Positions 33,364 to 46,900 of a DNA stretch of 64,000 bases are shown here, piece by piece. The notes beneath the pieces were generated by a model. It searched no databases. It was given only the letters and a program-made list of their open reading frames with translations, and was not told the DNA's origin. The number at the start of each line of letters is the position of its first letter. Within the stretch, counting starts at the first letter, position 1. Both the position numbers and the translations under genes were made by a program. Source of the stretch: Welwitschia mirabilis (taxonomy: Eukaryota; Gnetophyta; Gnetopsida; Welwitschiales); contig JBOZIK010000001.1 in assembly GCA_051453625.1 (NCBI GenBank), forward strand, positions 169,962,424-170,026,423, read 5' to 3'.

Positions 33364-34605
33364 TGAAGTACAGATCAACCCTAAAGAGAGGGGAGGGTGT
33401 AGATAGGTCATAATAAAGTAAACATGCACCTTGAATATTTACAAATAAAAAATAATAAATAAACCACCAAAAGATCACAGAGTACTTTAATGGTGGATAG
33501 TCATCACCTTTTAGCTCTTAGACAGCACATCTCTAGCTAGCATATATTAACCTCAACAGTTAGTTTTTAGGATCATCAAAACCTTGTACAATCACTAGTG
33601 GATTTTAAGGCTTATCCATAACCACAGAAGAATGGATTTAACTGTAGTGCATAAATGCATAATTCTAATCATAAATGCAAATCAAGCTATGACAAGTTAG
33701 ATATAAAAGAGAAATAATCTAGGAGAAATCTGATCTCATAATAATTCAAGTACAATGTAAATGGTACATGTAATAGTGTTTGATGTGTTGTCTCTTGTAT
33801 TAAAATTACTAAACTTCATTATTAAGAATAAGATATTTAAATAGAGTAGTTAAAAATAACCATTTAAAGAGCAAAAGTAGATTATTGGAATCTAGTTCCA
33901 CCTATTTTTAATCAATCGCTGAAGTACAACAGTTATATTTAAAACATGTTGGGTTGAACTCATAAGAATCTTGGTCACTTTTACAAAATTATTAGGTTGT
34001 TCTTGCTTTATTTAGATTTGATAATCTACTAATTTGATCGCCCTTATGGAGACATTAGGTCATCCTTGCCTGATTCAATTTTGATAGTACTACTTCTGAA
34101 CATTCGGTCACTCTTACAAAGACGTTAGGTCATCCTTGCTTGATTTAGTTTTAATAGTGCTAACGCTGAACATTTTATTGTCCTTACTTACATCTTCGGT
34201 TGCCCTCACTATTAGTTGATTAAAAATTACTGAATTCTATTTAGTTGCCCTTGCCATAATGTCACCCATTGTAGTTTTAGTCTGTAACTAGTTTAATAGT
34301 CAGTTACCCCACCTATGATACATGGTCACCTATTCTAGAACTAGTTTTTATCTTACTAGCAGTCTGGTCACCTCACCTATGAAACATGGTTTCCCGATCT
34401 TGAATCAGTTTTCTCCTTACTAATAGTCTAGTCACTTAGCTTTTACTTTTGAATGCTCACATGTTATTGAGTGTACATTTAAATGACAATTTGGTCACTC
34501 ATATGAGTTATGCAGTTGCCCGTATTGAAAAATCCATTTAAAATAACTATCTCCATAAAAACTTATTTATTGATCAATGACAATAATTTCTTTCAACATA
34601 AACCA
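33364..34605 (-). repeat. copia-A family LTR, copy 3 (5' LTR, U3 end truncated)
   Basis: Co-linear with 6847-8308 (for example the plus-strand block CCACCAAAAGATCACAGAGT near 33463, versus CTACCAAAAGATCACAGAGT near 6934). It loses similarity near 34605, about 200 bases short of the other copies, so its U3 start is missing. It is followed on the minus strand by primer site and gag. Confidence 0.82.
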
Positions 34606-35569
34606 TTTAGGGTAATACTAGAAAGAATCAATACCAACCACTATAAAGAAGAAAAAGAAAACATAAAATAAAATAAAAAGAACAAGTTTAGGTATCAATA
34701 GAAGAAGGACCAGTACCCACCACTAGAGAAGTAATAATTAACTTGTAAAAAGAAAAATTAGTACTCCTCTGAGCTATCACTGTGTTATTATTCCTAGTAA
34801 TGAACTCTACTTAACCTATAATAAAATGTCTTATATTTAAGCTAAGCTTTCACTAAGCTATCATTCTTCCTTATGGATAACATTGAATGTTGGTTTAGAA
34901 TTATACTATTAAGACTTTAAAGTAACTTATAAAAAAAATAGAAAATAGGTAAAGCGATGAAGTGATCCTTAGAGTTGAAATTCATCTTAGAGAGAAGGAA
35001 AGTGAACTAACTCTAAATTATTGCTAGTTTATCCTTAATTACCCCTTCACTCTAATGTTGTCATTTTTGCAAAATACTTTAAACTATTAAATGTATTTCC
35101 CTTAAGTCATAGGATATAATCTAGTCCTTTATATAATAATTAGTGTAATCATTTAAAATACATTAATTTATAAATAATAATAGAAAGTAAGGACTTTGAA
35201 AATAATCAAGATCTATGAAATTAAAAGACTAAGTAATAAAAGTAATTCACACAAATAAAAAAAAGCTTCATAATTAAAGCAGTTACCTAAGCATTTCAAT
35301 TTTGATGTTACTTATGAATCAAAATCAAAGAAAACAATTTTATATCACAAAATAAGATAATATTATAACAAATAAAGAATAAAGAGGAAGAACTCCTCAA
35401 ACAATCCTTAACAACTAGCTCACTTCCCTAAAGAGTTGACTAGTAAGCCATCATAAGTTAATTCTATAAGATGCTTAATTTTTTCCTAGGTAAAGATGAA
35501 TAAAATAAAGAGTTCAAGGCCCTTTTATAGGGAGATATAGGGGTAAGGAGTTGTTATAAGCTCTTTCTT
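34606..35569. other. unassigned AT-rich stretch
   Basis: Purine-rich toward 34620-34680 and otherwise plain AT-rich. No recognised reading frame, LTR end or RNA gene. It may be leader or LTR sequence of another element, but nothing in it decides this. Confidence 0.4.
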
Positions 35570-35778
35570 GTAGTGTTAGGTAGAACCTTTATCATTTAGC
35601 ATTAGGTACATAAGATTCTATCTTATAGAATTTGGTAGATATTGTCTTATAGTATTAGATAGAAAAGATTTTTCCCTCTAGAATTAGGTAGAATCGTCAT
35701 CATGTAGCATTTTATAGAGGTTGTTTTGTAGTATTTGGTGGAGATCGTTATATAGCATTAGGTGGAATATTTATCATG
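35570..35778 (+). repeat. degenerate tandem repeat, about 8 units of 24-30 bases
   Basis: Units begin with the core (T)AG(C/T/A)ATTAGGTAGA, for example TAGTGTTAGGTAGAACC, TAGCATTAGGTACATAA, TAGTATTAGATAGAAAA, TAGAATTAGGTAGAATC and TAGCATTAGGTGGAATA. Spacing is 24-30 bases. Repeats of this size are common in LTR U3 regions; no LTR ends were found around it. The 72-codon plus-strand open stretch over and after it has no domain. Confidence 0.8.
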
Positions 35779-36249
35779 ATCAGTCTAACACATATCCTTT
35801 GGAATTGGATTCCTCTACCAACCAATGCTATTTCCACATGTCTCTAATGCCACCTCAACATGCCTATGTCACATGTCTTAAAATGATTTTGCTATGTGTC
35901 ACCAACTCATATCCCCGTTGCCATGGTTTTTTTGTGTAGAATTGTATCCATCTTCTATCATGTATTCCAAAACATGGCTAAAGATCTACAATAAATATGG
36001 AGAAAAATATAATATTTAATTTTTAAAAAAATAGTATAACACATATTTTATAATTAAAACTATTAAATTAATGTCTTCATTTATAATAAATTATATTGAA
36101 ACATTTGATATAAATGTTACTTTTTACATGTTAACAAAAATACACTAGTCTTACTCATTTAAACTATAGTATCTAAAAAATAGAAATAGAATATTTCCTA
36201 GTTAAACAAGAACTTGAAAGTTATATATATAAAAGTATATGTTATAAAG
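35779..36249. other. unassigned AT-rich stretch before copia-H
   Basis: No coding signal. By position it could hold the LTR and leader of copia-H, but no primer site or LTR end was recognised. Confidence 0.35.
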
Positions 36250-36520
36250 AAGAATAATGAAGCATAAATGGATGAAATCATCTTAGTAATGAATGTTAGT
36301 AACAAAGTTTATTCTTTATTTCAAGAAATGAAAGAGCTTGAGGAATTTTGGGCCTTTTTGGATAAAATCTTTGAAGTAAAAAATAAAGCACAAAATTAAT
36401 CATTGATTATTGAAATTTTCACTCTTAAACTTAGATATCATGAAGATATCGCACATCTGAAGATAAAAATCTTTAATGTAAAAGAACAAATTAAATAATA
36501 AGATATGTTATGATGGATAA
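36250..36520 (+). pseudogene. copia-H gag fragment
   Basis: Readable across stops as KVYSLFQEMKELEEFWAFLD with KIFEVKNKAQN, then FTLKLRYHEDIAHLKIKIFN and VKEQIK. The pattern resembles the UBN2-type copia gag (AKEVWDxLExxF..KNKA... LxxLKYxxxEDVxxFLNKxxxIxxQ). It is weak but in the right place upstream of integrase. Confidence 0.55.
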
Positions 36521-37379
36521 ATAAATGATTAATTTCACATTATTTTAGGCTTTAAATTTGAATTTTAATTGTTTTTCAAAGAACTAAAACATGCTCATAA
36601 AACTAAATTAGTTAAACACCGAAAAACATGAGTCTATTAAGATAAAATAGAATTAAAAGAAAAAGAGAAGATTTAAAAATGCAGACCTTTTTACATCTAA
36701 ACAAATAAAAACCAAAAAAATAGGAAATCAAAATTTCACAAATTTTATATGAAGATGGCTCAACATCTTAAAAAATCATTTCTTAAAAATTCCAAATCAT
36801 TCATAAAATAACAAAGATAAGAAGAAGAAAAACATTAAAAATGAAGAGAAAAGGAAAAATAAAGATTAAAATTTTGAAATTATAATTATAAGTGATGTGA
36901 TTCATTAAGAAGAATTTTCTACAATTTATACAAGTAATGATTAAATATGGTTCATATATTTAACAACATTAAATTATATGACTACAAATAAGAGATACTT
37001 CATAAAGCTCATGCCTAAACTTAATAGCATCACAAAACACATAACTATTGATAATGAAACAAAGCTAAGAGTATATTACCTAGGAATTGTAAAATTATCT
37101 TTTATCAATACATTTTATATTTAAAAGTTCAGATGAAACTTAGATTAGTTTCATCTCTACTTTAAAAGGATTGTGAAGTGAAATTTGTTAAAATAGAAAA
37201 AGAATAAATTATATTGTATTATAGAAAAAGTAAAAACAATACATTAAAGTAGGTTAGGATGGTGGAATTGCCTTTTTACAAGTTAAAATATGTAATCATA
37301 AAGCTTCTTTAACTACTAAAACTAATAGAAAAATACTCTTATCATCAAATACTAGGGTCTACAAACTCAAAGTTCTAAA

Positions 37380-38100
37380 GAAAGTACATTAAGTGAGTTA
37401 TGAAATTTCAAAATCAAAAAATGATAAGGTATGGTATAAAGCTTGGTAGATGAGCAAAATACATAATATGCCATTTTCAAAGAGTAAAAGAAAAGAGAAG
37501 ACATAAAACTTGAACTAGTTAATATGAATCTATGTGGATCATTTCTAACCTATACTTAAAAGGATAGAACTATTTTCTCATTTTTATTAAGAACTATAGA
37601 GAAATGTGTTTCATGTACATTATACAAAATAAATCTTATACTTTTAATGCTTTGAAAGTGTTTTATACATGAATATGAGAGAGATAAACCTATGAATCAA
37701 GATTCTTAAGATAGATTAAGAAGAAGTATATGTATTAACTAAGTTTTATGATAAACTCTAAAAGACTGAAGTAATTCCACCTTAAGTAACTTCAAGTAAT
37801 GGAGTGGCTAAAAACAAAAAAATTAAAAAACCATGGAAATAACAAGAAATATGTTGCATAAGATATTTTTTCCTTCATTCATATGAATAGAAGATGTTAC
37901 AATGACTATTTATCTTTAAATACTTCTAATCAAAGCTCAAATAGAAATCTAACCAATATAAAGATGGTCTAATAAGGTAACTTCCTATAATTACTAATGA
38001 TTTTTGAGGAAGAAAATGTTTCATATACATTTTATAATAATAAAAGAATTATTAAAAAAAGTGAAAAACTATTTTATGTTTGGTTATTCATATGAAAAAA
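37380..38100 (+). pseudogene. copia-H integrase, decayed
   Basis: ELVNMNLCGSFLTYT near 37510 matches the ELVHTDLCGPMxTxS start of the catalytic core. It is followed by a YFLxFIDDYSR-like and FxxYFLKxKSxxFxxFK-like stretch (NYREMCFMYIIQNKSYTFNA). Near 37780-37860 SSNGVAKNKKIKKPWK with QEICCI matches TPQxNGVAERKNRTLMEMARCML. Confidence 0.75.
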
Positions 38101-38559
38101 TCTATTGAACATGGAATCAAACTTTCAAAGGGATTATTATTCTTTGAGATATTGTTTTTGATGTAATAGTTATAGTTAATAGTTTTGTTTCATTCACCTC
38201 ATTCAATGGCCTAATTTCAAACAAAGAAGAGATACCAACACTTCTTAATAAAGCTACAAATTAAACTTGAAAGAAATCAAATCTAAAATTCTTAATATTA
38301 GATTCCTAAATATTTTGAATAAATAATCATGTTAATAGTGAAAACCAAGTTATTCCTCCTAGAGATAATGATAAAGAGTAAAATATTATTTCAAATCATA
38401 AAACACAAATTCCATGTTGGATAAGATAAATTTATTATTAATTGCATCAAGATAAAAGAATTATAATGGAGGAAAGTTTAAATTAAAAAACAAGAAATGA
38501 AATAGCATTTATTTCTATTATTAATGAAATAAGTGATGTTGAGTTAATTAGTGTAAAAG

Positions 38560-39460
38560 AAGATCTTGAAAAATTAAACTTGAAAACTTCTTGAAGTAAT
38601 GAAAAATTCAAATGATATGAAATGAGTATTTCATGTCAATCATAATTAATATGATACAATTAACAAATATAAATCTAGTTTCATTCTTAAATTTTTTTCA
38701 TAAAAAGAAAGGAATTATTCACAATGATACATTTTTACCTATAGTAATTATTTTTAACATATGAATCATTTATTCTTTTGTTATTACCATTAAAGAAAAA
38801 AGTCTATTTCAACTGAGTATTCAATTTGTGTTATTAAATAAAAACCTTAAATAAGAAATTTATATAACTTGACTTTTGAAATTAAAGGTTACAAAGCAAT
38901 ATTCTATAAATAAGAGAAATTCCTATATGCCCTAAAATAAGTTTCTTAAGTATGATTGGTGAATCTAAAGAATCTTTATTTTAAGAAATAACCCATAGGT
39001 TTAAATATCTACATAAACTTATGTGATAAATATAGAATATCTATAATTATATTAATTTATGTTAATTTCATAATATTAATAGGAAAGGATGAAATGGAGA
39101 TTAAGGAAATAAGAGATGTCTTTAGTTAAAATTTTAAAATTTTTAGACCTTGAAGCTCTTATGTATTTTCTAGGCTTTCAAATATGAATAAATTATGAAA
39201 TAGTTAAAATGCTTTAAGACAAATATATTAATCAAATATTGCATAAGTAATAGTTAAAGGACTACAATAATAGATAATTTCATGAAACTAGTTATGAAGA
39301 TAACTTATGAGGAACTAATAAAAACTACTAAGCCCATGAAATTATAGAAGTAAGTCAACAAGTTAATATATTTGATTAAAACAAGACTAGATATTACATT
39401 TATTATTAATAAGCTCATAAAATTTATATATTTTCAAAACAAAACATACATTAAATTAGC
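38560..39460 (+). pseudogene. copia-H reverse transcriptase, decayed
   Basis: KERNYSQ/IIHNDTFLPIV around 38700-38760 corresponds to GIDYxETFAPVxK. Near 38870 FEIKGYKAIFYK corresponds to FExKGxExKVCKL. The catalytic region near 39050 reads ILIYVNFIILIGKDEMEIKE (family LYVDDLIITGxD), the second Asp being replaced. SYVFSRLSNMNK in one frame and LMYFLGFQ in another give the DLGxLxYFLGxEI block near 39150. Confidence 0.8.
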
Positions 39461-39850
39461 AACTAAAGTATTTAGTTGAAATGATGAAACATGACATAAT
39501 ATCTAGAAAAGATAAGAAAGTTGATTGATAAGTTAGATTAGTGTTAAATATGATGGGTTAATCAGAGATTACATCATTTAGTTCAATAAGAATACAATTA
39601 AATGGTTATGATAAAAATAAAAGAGAATTAAAATTTCTTCTATTGAAGTAAACTATAATACACTAGCAACATTACATTATAAGTTAAAGTGAATTCATCA
39701 AATTCTAAGTGATCTTAGTAAAGAAACTCAAATTAAATTCCTATACATTATGACAATAAAATTAGAATCAAAATAATCCTATATTTCATATAATAATGAA
39801 TCATTTCAAATTTAAATTCTACTATATTAAAGGATTCTATTTCTAGGGGT
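39461..39850 (+). pseudogene. copia-H RNase H, decayed
   Basis: Readable are ITSFSSIRIQLNGYDKNK (family STSGYxFxLGxxxISWxSKKQ), then WIHQILSDLSKETQIKF and the DNxSAIxLAKNPVxHxRTKHI region as TIKLESK.. and NNESFQI around 39740-39820. Heavily shifted. Confidence 0.6.
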
Positions 39851-40069
39851 TTATCAAGTCAAGTTACATTAACATCTAGTGGTAGGTAGCAAATAAACTC
39901 ATGAAATCAATTAGAGGAAGTAAATTTTAATAATTTATGAAAGTTCTATAAGTTAAAAATACAGACTTAGAAGTTGGAGAAAGAGTATTAAGTAAATGAA
40001 AAATAAAAAACACATTTTCAATAATATGTTTAATCTCTAATGTATTTCGTCTAGATGAAATAAACTTTC

Positions 40070-43000
40070 TAATGAAATCTAGATTTTTGATGAAATAAGG
40101 TACTAGTAATTATAATTTTGCATTACTTATTGAAATTAAATGTATTTTTGTATTTTCTAGGTGATAAGGACTAAAAATACTCAATAAGCTCAAAATAATG
40201 CATTATGATCTAATTTAAGGCTATTCATAATGATCATGATTAAGAGGTTGTGATCAAAGGGGAAAATGCAGAGCATGGAGAACTACTTCAACCTAATAGC
40301 TCTATAGATAACTTAAGGTTCATTTTACATCATCATATCTCATCCACTTAGTGATGTAATGGTTTTATCTCATTTTAACATTTCATGCATGACAAGAAAT
40401 GATATTAGAGGCTCTTAAGATATTGATACCTTAGAAATTTGAATTCTGTAGGCTACAATTTATACATTCCTATTTATTTTTTATTGAAATTTGATGTTTT
40501 CATCTAACATAAGAAATATAATTTGATTATATTAATTTTTGAAAGTTTAACTAGTTATTTTGCAAACTACCTATGTTGCTACAGCCTCACTTCCATGAGC
40601 AAAATGATATTATAACACCATGAGACAATTGTCACATGTAAGGCATGAATCACATGTATAAAATTAATAGTTATGATAACTTACTAACATAAAACCAATT
40701 AAGGTATACCTATAAATACATCTCTTAGTTCCCAAATGCCAATTTTTTACCATTTTGATGATTTCAAGTTAAATTCAAGCTAGTCTCAAGCACTGGAAGG
40801 AGGTTTTCTACTTCATTTCTCTCATATTATTTTACTTCCAACTTGATATTTTCTCTATATTAGCTATGAAAGCCTTATAAATTCTTCATTCTCATATTTT
40901 ATTAAAATATACATCCATTTTTATCCCTCTACATTCTCACACATTTTACTTTCCATCATCTTTTCCTAATTTTCATTTATGCAGGGGTAGTGAAGTGCAC
41001 ATGAATAGGTGGTGTAAGAGGAGTAGAAGGCATTAAATCCTATAAAAAAATAGATTAAAAACTAATAAAAAGCATATTATTTAACCTATAACTAATAAGT
41101 GTTATTTTCTCTTTTTTATGCTTTTATTTATTTACTTTATTCTTTTTCTCATGCTTTTATTTTAATTTAATAAGACCTCTTATAGCATGTTGCATACTTA
41201 GCACTAATTCGATTATTATGCATCTAGTACCTATCAGAAAATATTTTAATTTTGCATTAATTGTTATAAAAGAAGTTGTATGATTTATTATTCTTCTCTC
41301 ATCTATCCTCTATTCTTTTCATTTTTTTCTAGTACATTTTCTCATGATTCCACCTTTCTTCCTAAGTAAATGATGATGATTTTCTATTTTATTCTTTTCA
41401 ACAGTAGTATCTTGATTTGTAAATATGTTAACTACATTTTTATAAAATTAAAATCATCCATTTTTTCATTGATTCTTCTCTCTTATTTCTCCTCTTCTCA
41501 AAATCAAAGTACACTAATAAATTTTAGTGCTTGTTTTTTTATCATAATTCATTTTTTAAGACTCTAATGATTTTAAAATTATGTTAATAATATGCTTTTA
41601 TGACTTAGAAATTTTCATCATCAATAACTTAGAATTTAATTTTATCCTCTAAAACCTCTTTTTTGGCTTTACACTCAAATTTGTGGTTTTACTTAGAACT
41701 TGTTTTGAACTATGAAATCTTAATTTTTTAACTTATCAAAAGTAAATTTATTTGTTATTATTGATTTTTTTTTCAAAAATTTAATATTCTATTTCATAGT
41801 ATTTATTTAGTACTTTCAAAATATGCAATCTATTTATTCGCAAGTTTTTAAGTTTTCTTAATATTCTTGGGCAAAATAGGATTAGTTATAATTTTTATAG
41901 ATTTTTCTAGATGAATTATTTCTATAGATTCTACTTGGTGTTTAATTTTCAATTTAAGAAACCTTTTTTAGGATATATTATACATATTTATAAGGTCTAA
42001 ATAATTTATAATTATATACTTTTGAATTTCTTCTCTTCCTTTTCTTTCTCTTCTTCATTTTCTCTTTCTGATGGTTAAAATAGATTAAACTTAATTCAGT
42101 TTAGTTACTTATTGATTTTTAACCTAATTTATATATTTAATTTTTTTTAATAACTCATTTTATGATAAGTTAAGAGTTACCTTTCAAATTAAATCTTTCA
42201 AAATTTAGTAAAGATCTTGGTTAAATCAAGTAGTATGCTTTGCTAATTTGAAGAATCTTATTTCTAAGTGATGTATTTTATTTATAAGCTTTTTAACATT
42301 TTGTATAGAATGAAATAAGATATTTGAATTACTCATTTGCATCCATTTTGTATGATTTTAAGTAAGGAATTTTTCAAAATAAATCATTTTTATATAAAAT
42401 TGGCTTCTTTAGATTTGATTGTTTAAACTCTTTTACTTGCTTATTTGATTTATAAATGATCTTTAGAAATATAGTAAATATTAATAAAATATTAGTTCTT
42501 TTTATTTTACTATACTTACCTTTTTACATCTCATAAAATTATGCTTTTACACATGTCGTTTTTCATGATAATAATAAATCATGTGCATTAATTTCTTATA
42601 GGCCACTAAAGAGAAATAGTTATTTTATGATGTAAAGTAATGATTCTATAAGACAATATTAACATTTTCATATGAATTCATGTCAATTGTTCTATTGGTT
42701 TGATACTTGTGTTCTTCCACTATATTATGCAATTTAACCTAGCATATTTCTTGATGCTTTAACTTAAACTATCTATACTTGATTTTTTTTTTCTTTCCTT
42801 AAGTTGAATTATTATGTTATGTACACATTCATTTTTACAAAGGCTTATAGCATGATCTCTTCATTTGAAAAATTAAATTTTTTTTCTTTATTTAAAATTG
42901 ATATCATTATTGAGTGATAGTTGTTATTTTTATGAAAAATGTTATACTTTTCTTTCGAAATTTACATATATTAATTAGAATTTTCTTGTTTTCAGGTTCT

Positions 43001-43949
43001 TTTTATATTACAATTACATTACTGAGATCTCAAGCACTGCATTACTCTAATAAGCATTCTAGATGTACACATTCTAACTTCTATAACTTTTCTGTGCATC
43101 TCTTTTTCTTTTTAATACTATGCATTCATAAGTAAACTTTAGATTCATATCAATAAATTTTTACATCATTATGAACCATCTTCATCATATATTTCATATT
43201 CACCTTTATTTTGATTTATCTTTTATATGTAGATATGGTAAAATGTAAAAATCCATAAGAAGGAAAAAAATATTTTTGTTTTTGTTTTCTATAAAACTTA
43301 AAAAGCTAGTACTTTTTTGAATAATGAATTGAGAACATAGGTTATATATATTCACATTTAAAAGGGCTATGAACTTTTAAAAGGATCTACTCTTATTGAT
43401 TTTCTAAATATTGTCAATGCAAAAAAAAAAAAAAATCTTTTTTCTCTTTAAGTCTTAGTTTTCCTTTAATAAATTATGATCAAGCTATCTATTTTCACCC
43501 CAAAATACCTTTTCATTTAAGTTAGAGGTATAAATAGTTGTTTTTTAAGTTTTAAAACTCCATATTTATTAATATTTTATAGTTAATACTTGATCATTTT
43601 TTATATGATAGTGCATATTTTTCATGTATTAAGTTTTTGTGATTTACTATCTTTTATAATAGAATTTCATAAGATGATATTTAAGTGCATTTTATTTCAT
43701 TTAGCTTATGTCCATGTTTTTTTCACTTTTCAAAAATGAATAAATCTTAATAAAACTTTACTTTACTTTGTAGATTAATGAATAAAAATTTTAAATTTCT
43801 AGTGTCTTTACATTTGTACTTTCATGATTACTAATACTATTGATTTATATGTTATTTTATTTATAGGACCAACATTCAAATCCACATTAGGCTTTATTTC
43901 TCTTATCTTCATCACTTACATGAGATGTACAAGAAGACTAGTTCAGGGG
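40070..43949 (+). repeat. LTR-like unit 1
   Basis: The only unit with a clear TATA box (CCTATAAATACATC at about 40709-40722). It is followed by a pyrimidine-rich stretch and a purine-rich block AGGAGTAGAAGGCATTAAAT near 41020. These are the features expected of a U3/R/U5 layout. Confidence 0.7.
40711..40718 (+). promoter_or_regulatory. TATA box of LTR-like unit 1
   Basis: TATAAATA, in the context ACCTATAAATACATCTC. The corresponding positions in units 2 (about 44590-44620) and 3 (about 48590-48605) read CTTACAAAAACTCC and CTATGAAGACTCC, so the box is lost there. Confidence 0.55.
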
Positions 43950-46900
43950 TGTGGTGAAGCTCGAATTTTTGATAAAATAAAGTATTAATAATTATAATTT
44001 TATATTAATTTTTAAACTATAATATTGTACTTAAAGGCATTTCACAATTTTTACATGACAAGGATCTCAAACACTTAATAAGCTTAAAATAATCATTATA
44101 ACATAGTTTGAGGTATTCATGATGATCATAATTAAGATTTTAAGATTAAGGATAAAAATGTAAAGAACGAAGGACTCCTTCAATATAGTAGCTCTATAGA
44201 TAGCTCATAGTCAATCATATGTTATCTATTTAATGATGCAATGATTTTGACTTTTTTGATATTATATGCATAACATTGGGTAATATCAGAATCAGAACAT
44301 TAGTACCTTGGAAATATGCATTCTATGAGTTAGAATTTGTACATTTCTAGTTATTTTTTATTCGAATTTGATGCTTTAATATAATATAAATTATTAGTGA
44401 TAGATTATATCAAATTAACTTTTATAAGTTTGGGTAATTATTTTTTAAACGACATGTGGTGTTTCAGTATTAGTTCCATTTGTAAAATTTTCCTAGAATG
44501 TCATGAGATATTCTTCACATGTAAAGCATGAAATACATGTAGAAAATTAGTGGTTATGATAACTTCTCAGCCTGAAACTAACCCAAGTTCACTTACAAAA
44601 ACTCCTCCTCAATGTTCAAACTCAAACCAGAATGTTACTATACCAAATTTAATGCCATTTTTATGCTTCAAATTAAACTCAAGTCATTCTTAAACATTAG
44701 AAGGGGGTTTTCTACTTTATTTCTCTTATATTAATTTAATTCTAAGTTGATCTTCTCTTTATATTAGCTTTGAAAGCCTTTTACGATCTTCAATCTCATA
44801 TTTGGTTAACATACACAACCATTTTAAACCTTCCACATCCTCTCACATTCCATTTTATTTCACCTTCCCCTAGTTTTTATTCATCTAGAGGGCATTACAA
44901 AGGTGATGAAGTGCACATAAAGGATTTATGCAAGAGGAGTGGAAGGCATTAAATCTTGTAAGAAATTAAATTAAATACTAATAGAAATGTCTTCAGTTTC
45001 ATCTAAAACCATTAGGTATTCTTGTTTATTATGTTTTTATGCTTTTGTTTACTTGATTTATGGATTTTCATCATACTTTTCTTTCAATATTATTATACTT
45101 TTTATAGTATGTTGCATAGTTAGTGCTAATTGGATTCTTATGAATTTCTTACATATCATAGCATATTGTAATTTTTCATCACTAATTAGTTTATGTAAAA
45201 GAGATCATTTGTTTTATTACTTTTCTCTCTTCTTTTCTCCATTTTTTTCATTTATTATAGTACATTTCTCATGCTTTCATCTTTCTTCTTAAGCAAATGA
45301 TGGTAAGTTTCTATATTTTTATTTTTAATAGTAATAGCTTAAGTTGTAAATATATTATCTATAATTTTTAAAAATCAAATCATCTATTTTTGCATTAATT
45401 CCTCTCTCTCCCTTCTCCCATTCCTAAAATCAAAGAAGACTAGTAAATGTTAGTGCTTGTTTTAGCCATAATTCTTTTTTTGCAACTCCAATAGTTCTAA
45501 AATTATATCAGTAGTTTTCTTTAATGATTTATAAAATTTCATAATTAATAGACAAAATCTAAATTCATCCTTTAAAACCCCTTTATCGATCATTTAAAAC
45601 CAAAGTCATAGCTTTACTTCAAACTTTTCTGAACTATAAAATCATAATTTTCTTATTTATACATAATGAATTTCTTTATTATAATTGGTGCGTTTTCAAA
45701 CATGTAAGATTCTGTCTTCTAGTGTTTTAGTTTTGTTAATATTATCAGTTAAAATAGGGTTAACTATGATTTATGTAATTTTTTTTAAATGAACTATTTA
45801 TACAGGTTTTACTCAATTCTATTTGATCTTGAATGTTTGGTTATAGAAAATTATTTAGGATATATTCTAAATATTTTAAAAATTTTAAGAATTTGTTAAT
45901 CCATTATTCTAAATTTTCTCTATCCCTTTCATCTTCCTTCTTCATTTTATGTATTTATATTAGTAAAAATAACTTGAAATTGACCAAGTATTACTTTGAT
46001 TTAATAAACATGCATATGCTATTTTTTTATCAATTACTTGTTGAATTGGAATCTAATTTAGATGTTTAATTAATTTCATAAATCATTTCATAATAAGCCA
46101 AGAGTTATCCACTAAACCAAATGTATTGAATTTTAGTGGAAATCTTGTTGAAATTAAATAATTTGCTATTGCAATTTGAAATTTTTTATTTTTAGGTAAT
46201 ATATTTTAATTATAAATTATTTTGAATTTTTCATAGGATGTAAATAGAAATTTTAATTACTCATTTATGTCTATATTACATGATTTCAAGTAATGAACTT
46301 TTTAGAAAGATTATTTTGTATGAAATTGAATTTGATAGATGTAGCTTCTTAAACTCTCTTGCTTATTCATTTAAGTCATAAATGATTATTTAGAATCATT
46401 GTGGATGTTTATAAAAGATTTGTTATTTATATTTTATTATATTATCCTTTTTACATCTCATCAAATTATGCTTTTACACATGTAGTTCTCTAAGATAATT
46501 AAAAGTTATATGTACTAGTTTCTTGTATCCCACTTAAGAGAGTTTATTTTTTTATGACGTAAAGTGATAGTTTAATATGACAAGATTAATATTTCTATAT
46601 TAATTCATATCAAATGTTTCACTGGTTTAATACTTATGTGCTTCTAATATATATGCAATTTAATTTAGGGGATTTGTTTATGCTTTAATTTAAACTATTT
46701 ATACTTTATGTTCTGTTTTCTTTTCTTTTCTTAAGTTAAATTATTATGTTAAGTAACATTTATTTTTACAAATGAATAGAGTATGATCTCCTTATTTTAA
46801 AAATTAAGTATTTTCTTTATTCAGAATTTGTGCTATTTCTAGGGAATACTTGTTATTTTTATGTGAAATATTATACTTTTTTTTGAGAATTTACATTTAC

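Larger units (their letters stand above)
36250..39850 (+). mobile_element. copia-H, decayed Ty1/copia internal region
   Basis: Plus-strand remnants of gag, integrase, RT and RNase H occur in Ty1/copia order. Decay is heavier than in copia-A and sequence is strongly A-rich. LTRs were not recognised on either side. The right side is followed within about 220 bases by a long LTR-like tandem array of unrelated type. No open stretch longer than about 60 codons remains. Confidence 0.75.

Noticed and set aside
44987-45292. 101-codon plus-strand frame as a membrane protein
   Set aside because: Hydrophobic only because the DNA is T-rich; the homologous positions in LTR-like units 1 and 3 have stops and shifts.
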